Positions 60,956-64,000 of a stretch of DNA of 64,000 nucleotides are shown here, piece after piece (position 1 is the stretch's first letter; each line of letters begins with the position of its first letter). Under the pieces are notes generated by a model, which saw only the letters and a program-made list of their open reading frames with translations, made no database searches and was not told the origin of the DNA. A program made the translations under genes and the position numbers. The DNA is from Streptomyces clavifer (GTDB lineage Bacteria; Actinomycetota; Actinomycetes; Streptomycetales; Streptomycetaceae), in NCBI GenBank assembly GCA_014651175.1, contig BMWJ01000003.1, positions 186,001 to 250,000 on the forward strand, written 5' to 3'.

Positions 60956-61585
60956 ATGACGGAACACGACCCGGCACGCGGCCCAGAACAGCGCAGACAG
61001 GACGTGACCGACCGATTCGAGCAGGAGCACGATGCCTGGGTGACCACCGCCTCCGCCGACGACCTCCCGCGCCTGGCGCCGTTGTCGTTCGTCCGGGGCC
61101 GGGGCCGGGACACGCTGCTGCCGGCCACCCGGCGCACCAACCCGACCGCGGTCGACGTGACACCGTCCGGGCAGGTCCGGGTCGCCCTTGGTCACACTCG
61201 TGATGTGGTGCTGGTCGAGGCAACGGCCGAGATCGTGGAAGGGGCGGGACTGCCCGCCGATTCGGGGGACGCCCTCGCCGTGAAGCTCGGCCGGGACCCG
61301 CGCGACCGTCCCGCACGGGTGTACCTCGGGATCGCTCCGTCCGCGGTCGGGGCGTGGCGGGAGGAGAACGAGCTCGCCGGCCGTGAGGTGATGGTCGACG
61401 GCACCTGGCCGGTCCGACGGCCGGCTCCCGCGCCGCACCGCCGCCCGGCCGCTCATGAGCGGCCTTCCGCACGCAGTCCCGCACCGGCGCCCGTCACTGC
61501 GATGGCACCGTCGGTGTCCGTACGGAGAACCTCGGCGCCCCCTGCCCTGAGCGTCTCGAGGGTTGTGGCCGCCGGATGCCCGTAG
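60956..61585 (+). CDS. PPOX-class (pyridoxamine 5'-phosphate oxidase-like) protein with read-through tail
   Basis: 209 residues. Residues 13-153 match PPOX/F420-type flavin-binding proteins (RFEQEHDAWVTTASADDLPRLAPLSFV, LLPATRRTNPTAVDVTPSGQVRVALGH, VYLGIAPSAVGAWREENELAGREVMVDGTWPV). Such proteins normally stop soon after TWPV (near 61414). Here the frame runs a further 56 residues, Pro/Ala/Arg-rich and antisense to the 3' end of comEC, so the native stop seems lost. Cofactor FMN or F420 is not decided. ATG 60956. Confidence 0.75.
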   Translation: MTEHDPARGPEQRRQDVTDRFEQEHDAWVTTASADDLPRLAPLSFVRGRGRDTLLPATRRTNPTAVDVTPSGQVRVALGHTRDVVLVEATAEIVEGAGLPADSGDALAVKLGRDPRDRPARVYLGIAPSAVGAWREENELAGREVMVDGTWPVRRPAPAPHRRPAAHERPSARSPAPAPVTAMAPSVSVRRTSAPPALSVSRVVAAGCP

Positions 61586-63984
61586 GGGTTGTCCGTGCCA
61601 CAGCTGACGAGCGCCAGCCGTGGGCGAACACTGCGCAGGAGAGCGGCGTCCTGGTACGCGGATCCGTGGTGCGCCACCTTGAGCACGTCCACCCGAGGCA
61701 GCGCCGGATAGCTGCGCAGCATCCCCCGCTGGGCCGGTGGTTCGAGATCGCCGAGGAGCAGCAGGGTCAACCCGCCCGATCGTACGAAGAGGGTGACGCT
61801 GGAATCGTTCGGCTCCTCCGTCACGAAGGCCGGCACCGCACCTCCCGTACCGGCCGTCGGCCAGAGGACCCGCCAGTCGAGGGGGCCGATCCGCCGGCGC
61901 TCCCCCGGGACGGCCGGGACCACCGGGACGTGCGCCGTCGCCGCCGTTCTCCTCACGAAGGCCGCCTGGTCGGCGGGTTCGCCGAGGCTCGTCGTCTGGA
62001 TCGTGGCAACGTCCCTGCCCCGCAGCGCACCCGGCAGACCACGCACATGATCGGCGTGGAAGTGGGTGAGCAGCAGGAGCGGTACCCGGGTGATGCCCAG
62101 CTCTCGCAGGCACCCGTCGATGAGACGCGGGTCGGGTCCGGTGTCGACGACCACGCCTGTGCCCTCCCCCGCGGCGAGCACCATGGCATCGCCCTGGCCC
62201 ACGTCGCACAGGGCGAACGCCCAGTCCGGCGGCGGCCATCCGGTCATGATCCTGGTGAGCGGCACCGGTCTCAGCACCGCGAGCACCAGCAGGAGCGCGG
62301 CTGCGGAACAGACCCAGGGGTGTCGGGCGAGACGGCGCACGGACAGCACGAGCACAGTCGTGAGGACGGCCAACAGGGCCGCGCCCTCCCAGCCACCGGG
62401 CCAGTCGGCCTCCGCTCCGGGGAGGGCAGCTCCGGTGCGTGCCACGGACGCGATCCACCCGACCGGCCAGCCGGCGACCAGGGCCAGGGCTTCGGCCGCC
62501 GGCATCGACACCGGAGCCACGGCGAGTGCCGCGAATCCCAGCACCGTGGCAGGCGCCACCGCGAATTCGGCCAGCAGATTGCAGGGGATCGCCACCAGGC
62601 TGACCCGCGAGGCGAGGACCACGACGATCGGCGCGCAGACCGCCTGCGCGGCACCCGCCGCGGCCAGCACCTCGGCGAGCCTCGGCGGCACCCGGTGCCG
62701 CTGCAGTGCGCCGGCCCACCGTGGCGCGAGAGTCAGCAGCGCCCCGGTGGCCAGCACGGACAGCAGGAAGCCGTAACTGCGGGCCAGCCACGGGTCGTAC
62801 AGCACCAGCAGCAGGACGGCAGCGGCGAGTGCCGGGATCAGCGATCTGCGCCGGCCCGTGCCGATGGCGAGAAGCGTGATCAGGCCGCAGGCAGCCGCTC
62901 GCAGAACACTTGGTTCCGGGCGGCAGACGATCACGAAGGCGAGCGCGATCCCGCCGCCGATCAGTGCGGTCATGCGCAGGGAGATGCCCAGCCGTGGTGC
63001 CAGGCCCCGGCGTTCGCTGCGCAGGGCCGTTCCCGGTGGCCCGATGAGGAGGAAGAGAAGGATCGACAGGTTGGCACCTGAAACGGCCAGCAAATGAGTG
63101 AGGTCGGTGGCTTTGAAGGCGTCGTGCAGTTCGGGTGTGACCCTGGAGGTGTCGCCGACCACCAGCCCCGGCAGGAGCGCCCGGGCGTCCGGGTCAAGCC
63201 CGTCGGTGGCCTTCCGTAGTCCGGAGCGCAGGTCTCCCGCGGTCCGCTGGAGGAGGGTCGGCGCAGCGATGACCTGCGGCGGACCGTCCGCGTCCGTGCC
63301 GAGGACGGCGGCGATGCGCTCCCCCTCATGACGCGGTGGTGACAGCCGGCCGCTGACCCGCAGCCCGGTCGAGGGCAGCAGCCGCTGCCACTCCGCTGCG
63401 GCGGCGCCCGGCGAGACCATGACGAGGACCGGGGTGCGCAGCCTGCTGACCGTACCGTCGGGGCCGGTCAGCCGGTCGACCTCGGCGTCCAGCAGCAGGG
63501 ACACGGGGGTGCTGTGGTCGCCCCGCACTCGCGGCCTGGTCTTCCGGGGGTCGGACGTGACGGTCACCTCCGCCTCGACCCGGGTGTATTCCTCAGCCAG
63601 TCCGGGGACGGGTCCGCTCCGGGTATCCGCGCCGTGGAGCCCGGCGACGGTGGCCCCGGCCGCCGCGCAGAGCAGCACACCGGCGGCGGCGGTGGTGCGC
63701 AGCCGGGCGTGCGGCTGCCCTCCGGGGGCGCGCCCGGCAACCCCTGTACGTCTCGCGCGGGCCGCTGCCACCACGCGGGGTCCTGCAAGGAGCGCCAGGG
63801 CTGCGCACGCGCAGAGCACCGCTCCTGCTGCCGCCCACCGGCCGGACACGCCCAGCGTGAGCCCGGCGGCGGCCCACGTCGCGAGGGCGGGCGGCACGAG
63901 CCGGAGGTCGACCGGGCCCTCCTGCCGGGGATCGGCCGAGCCGAGCCGCCGGCCCGAGGCCGTGTGGACGTCGGGGCCCGTCAC
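61453..63984 (-). CDS. comEC: ComEC/Rec2-type DNA-uptake channel protein
   Basis: 843 residues from GTG 63984, only 16 bp from the window edge, so a start further upstream cannot be excluded. N-terminal membrane segments and an OB-like region, the competence domain with LTHLLAVSGANLSILLFLLIG, several helices, and a C-terminal metallo-beta-lactamase-like domain with FALCDVGQGDAMVL, LLTHFHADHVRGLPG and LKVAHHGSAYQD. ComEC forms the inner-membrane channel for single-stranded DNA in transformable bacteria; Streptomyces keep it with no proven natural competence. Its 3' end overlaps the PPOX read-through. Confidence 0.93.
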   Translation of the reverse strand: MTGPDVHTASGRRLGSADPRQEGPVDLRLVPPALATWAAAGLTLGVSGRWAAAGAVLCACAALALLAGPRVVAAARARRTGVAGRAPGGQPHARLRTTAAAGVLLCAAAGATVAGLHGADTRSGPVPGLAEEYTRVEAEVTVTSDPRKTRPRVRGDHSTPVSLLLDAEVDRLTGPDGTVSRLRTPVLVMVSPGAAAAEWQRLLPSTGLRVSGRLSPPRHEGERIAAVLGTDADGPPQVIAAPTLLQRTAGDLRSGLRKATDGLDPDARALLPGLVVGDTSRVTPELHDAFKATDLTHLLAVSGANLSILLFLLIGPPGTALRSERRGLAPRLGISLRMTALIGGGIALAFVIVCRPEPSVLRAAACGLITLLAIGTGRRRSLIPALAAAVLLLVLYDPWLARSYGFLLSVLATGALLTLAPRWAGALQRHRVPPRLAEVLAAAGAAQAVCAPIVVVLASRVSLVAIPCNLLAEFAVAPATVLGFAALAVAPVSMPAAEALALVAGWPVGWIASVARTGAALPGAEADWPGGWEGAALLAVLTTVLVLSVRRLARHPWVCSAAALLLVLAVLRPVPLTRIMTGWPPPDWAFALCDVGQGDAMVLAAGEGTGVVVDTGPDPRLIDGCLRELGITRVPLLLLTHFHADHVRGLPGALRGRDVATIQTTSLGEPADQAAFVRRTAATAHVPVVPAVPGERRRIGPLDWRVLWPTAGTGGAVPAFVTEEPNDSSVTLFVRSGGLTLLLLGDLEPPAQRGMLRSYPALPRVDVLKVAHHGSAYQDAALLRSVRPRLALVSCGTDNPYGHPAATTLETLRAGGAEVLRTDTDGAIAVTGAGAGLRAEGRS

Positions 63985-64000
63985 GGCCGGACCAGTGGCC

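Noticed and set aside
59750-62791. 1013-codon - strand ORF spanning NAT and comEC
   Set aside because: Out-of-frame reading of comEC and the NAT gene; Arg/Gly/Pro-rich with no family likeness.

Overview
The window is a piece of a high-GC actinobacterial chromosome, almost certainly Streptomyces. Codons end overwhelmingly in G or C, many genes use GTG starts, and short GTGA, ATGA and TGATG overlaps between neighbours are frequent. The gene order (nitrite reductase, ppdK, glyS, zinc uptake/zur, uppS-recO, leuA, era, ybeY-phoH, dnaJ-hrcA, hemW, lepA, rpsT, holA, comEC) is, from memory, the conserved core-chromosome order of Streptomyces. Most of the window is therefore vertically inherited core genome, with no prophage, CRISPR array, rRNA or tRNA that I can support.

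Layout. 1-5.6 kb: the C-terminal tail of an assimilatory nitrate reductase, cutA and a GGCT-fold gene, an FMN reductase, a class IV aminotransferase, a secreted low-complexity protein next to a class F sortase, and a TauE/SafE permease. 5.6-11.7 kb: the nitrite reductase operon (FAD oxidoreductase, nirB, nirD) behind a GlnR-type box, then a Tat-exported PhoX phosphatase behind three PHO-box repeats. 11.9-20.1 kb: an ArsR-like regulator, ppdK with a structured leader, dusB, two small proteins and glyS. 20.3-23.6 kb: znuACB and zur, with Zur-like boxes overlapping an apparently leaderless start. 23.6-31.4 kb: uppS, recO, a TerB-like gene, leuA with a leucine-rich leader peptide, an M4 protease with its emfourin inhibitor, era and a degenerate cytidine deaminase homologue. 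31.6-45 kb: the CBS/CNNM protein-ybeY-phoH operon, a PfkB kinase, an MFS permease, add-rnz-HIT, rsmE with a nitronate monooxygenase, and dnaJ-hrcA behind a CIRCE operator. 45-64 kb: DUF3097, a large membrane receptor-like protein with an extracytoplasmic type I periplasmic-binding domain, hemW, a PP2C phosphatase/anti-sigma kinase, an acyl-CoA ligase, lepA, rpsT, an IS481-type transposase remnant, holA, a YceI protein, an arylamine N-acetyltransferase, a PPOX protein and comEC (cut close to the right edge).

How the genes work together. Several regulatory loops can be read from the DNA: GlnR to nitrite reduction, PhoP to phoX, Zur to the zinc transporter beside zur, HrcA to its own operon through CIRCE, and leucine-codon attenuation of leuA. 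The least explained items are the 963-residue receptor-like protein at 46142-49033, the secreted-protein/sortase pair at 3445-4791, the hairpin leader of ppdK around 16461-16531, and the short basic ORF and AT-rich island near 13.0-13.3 kb. Functions are inferred by reading the sequence; no database search was run.
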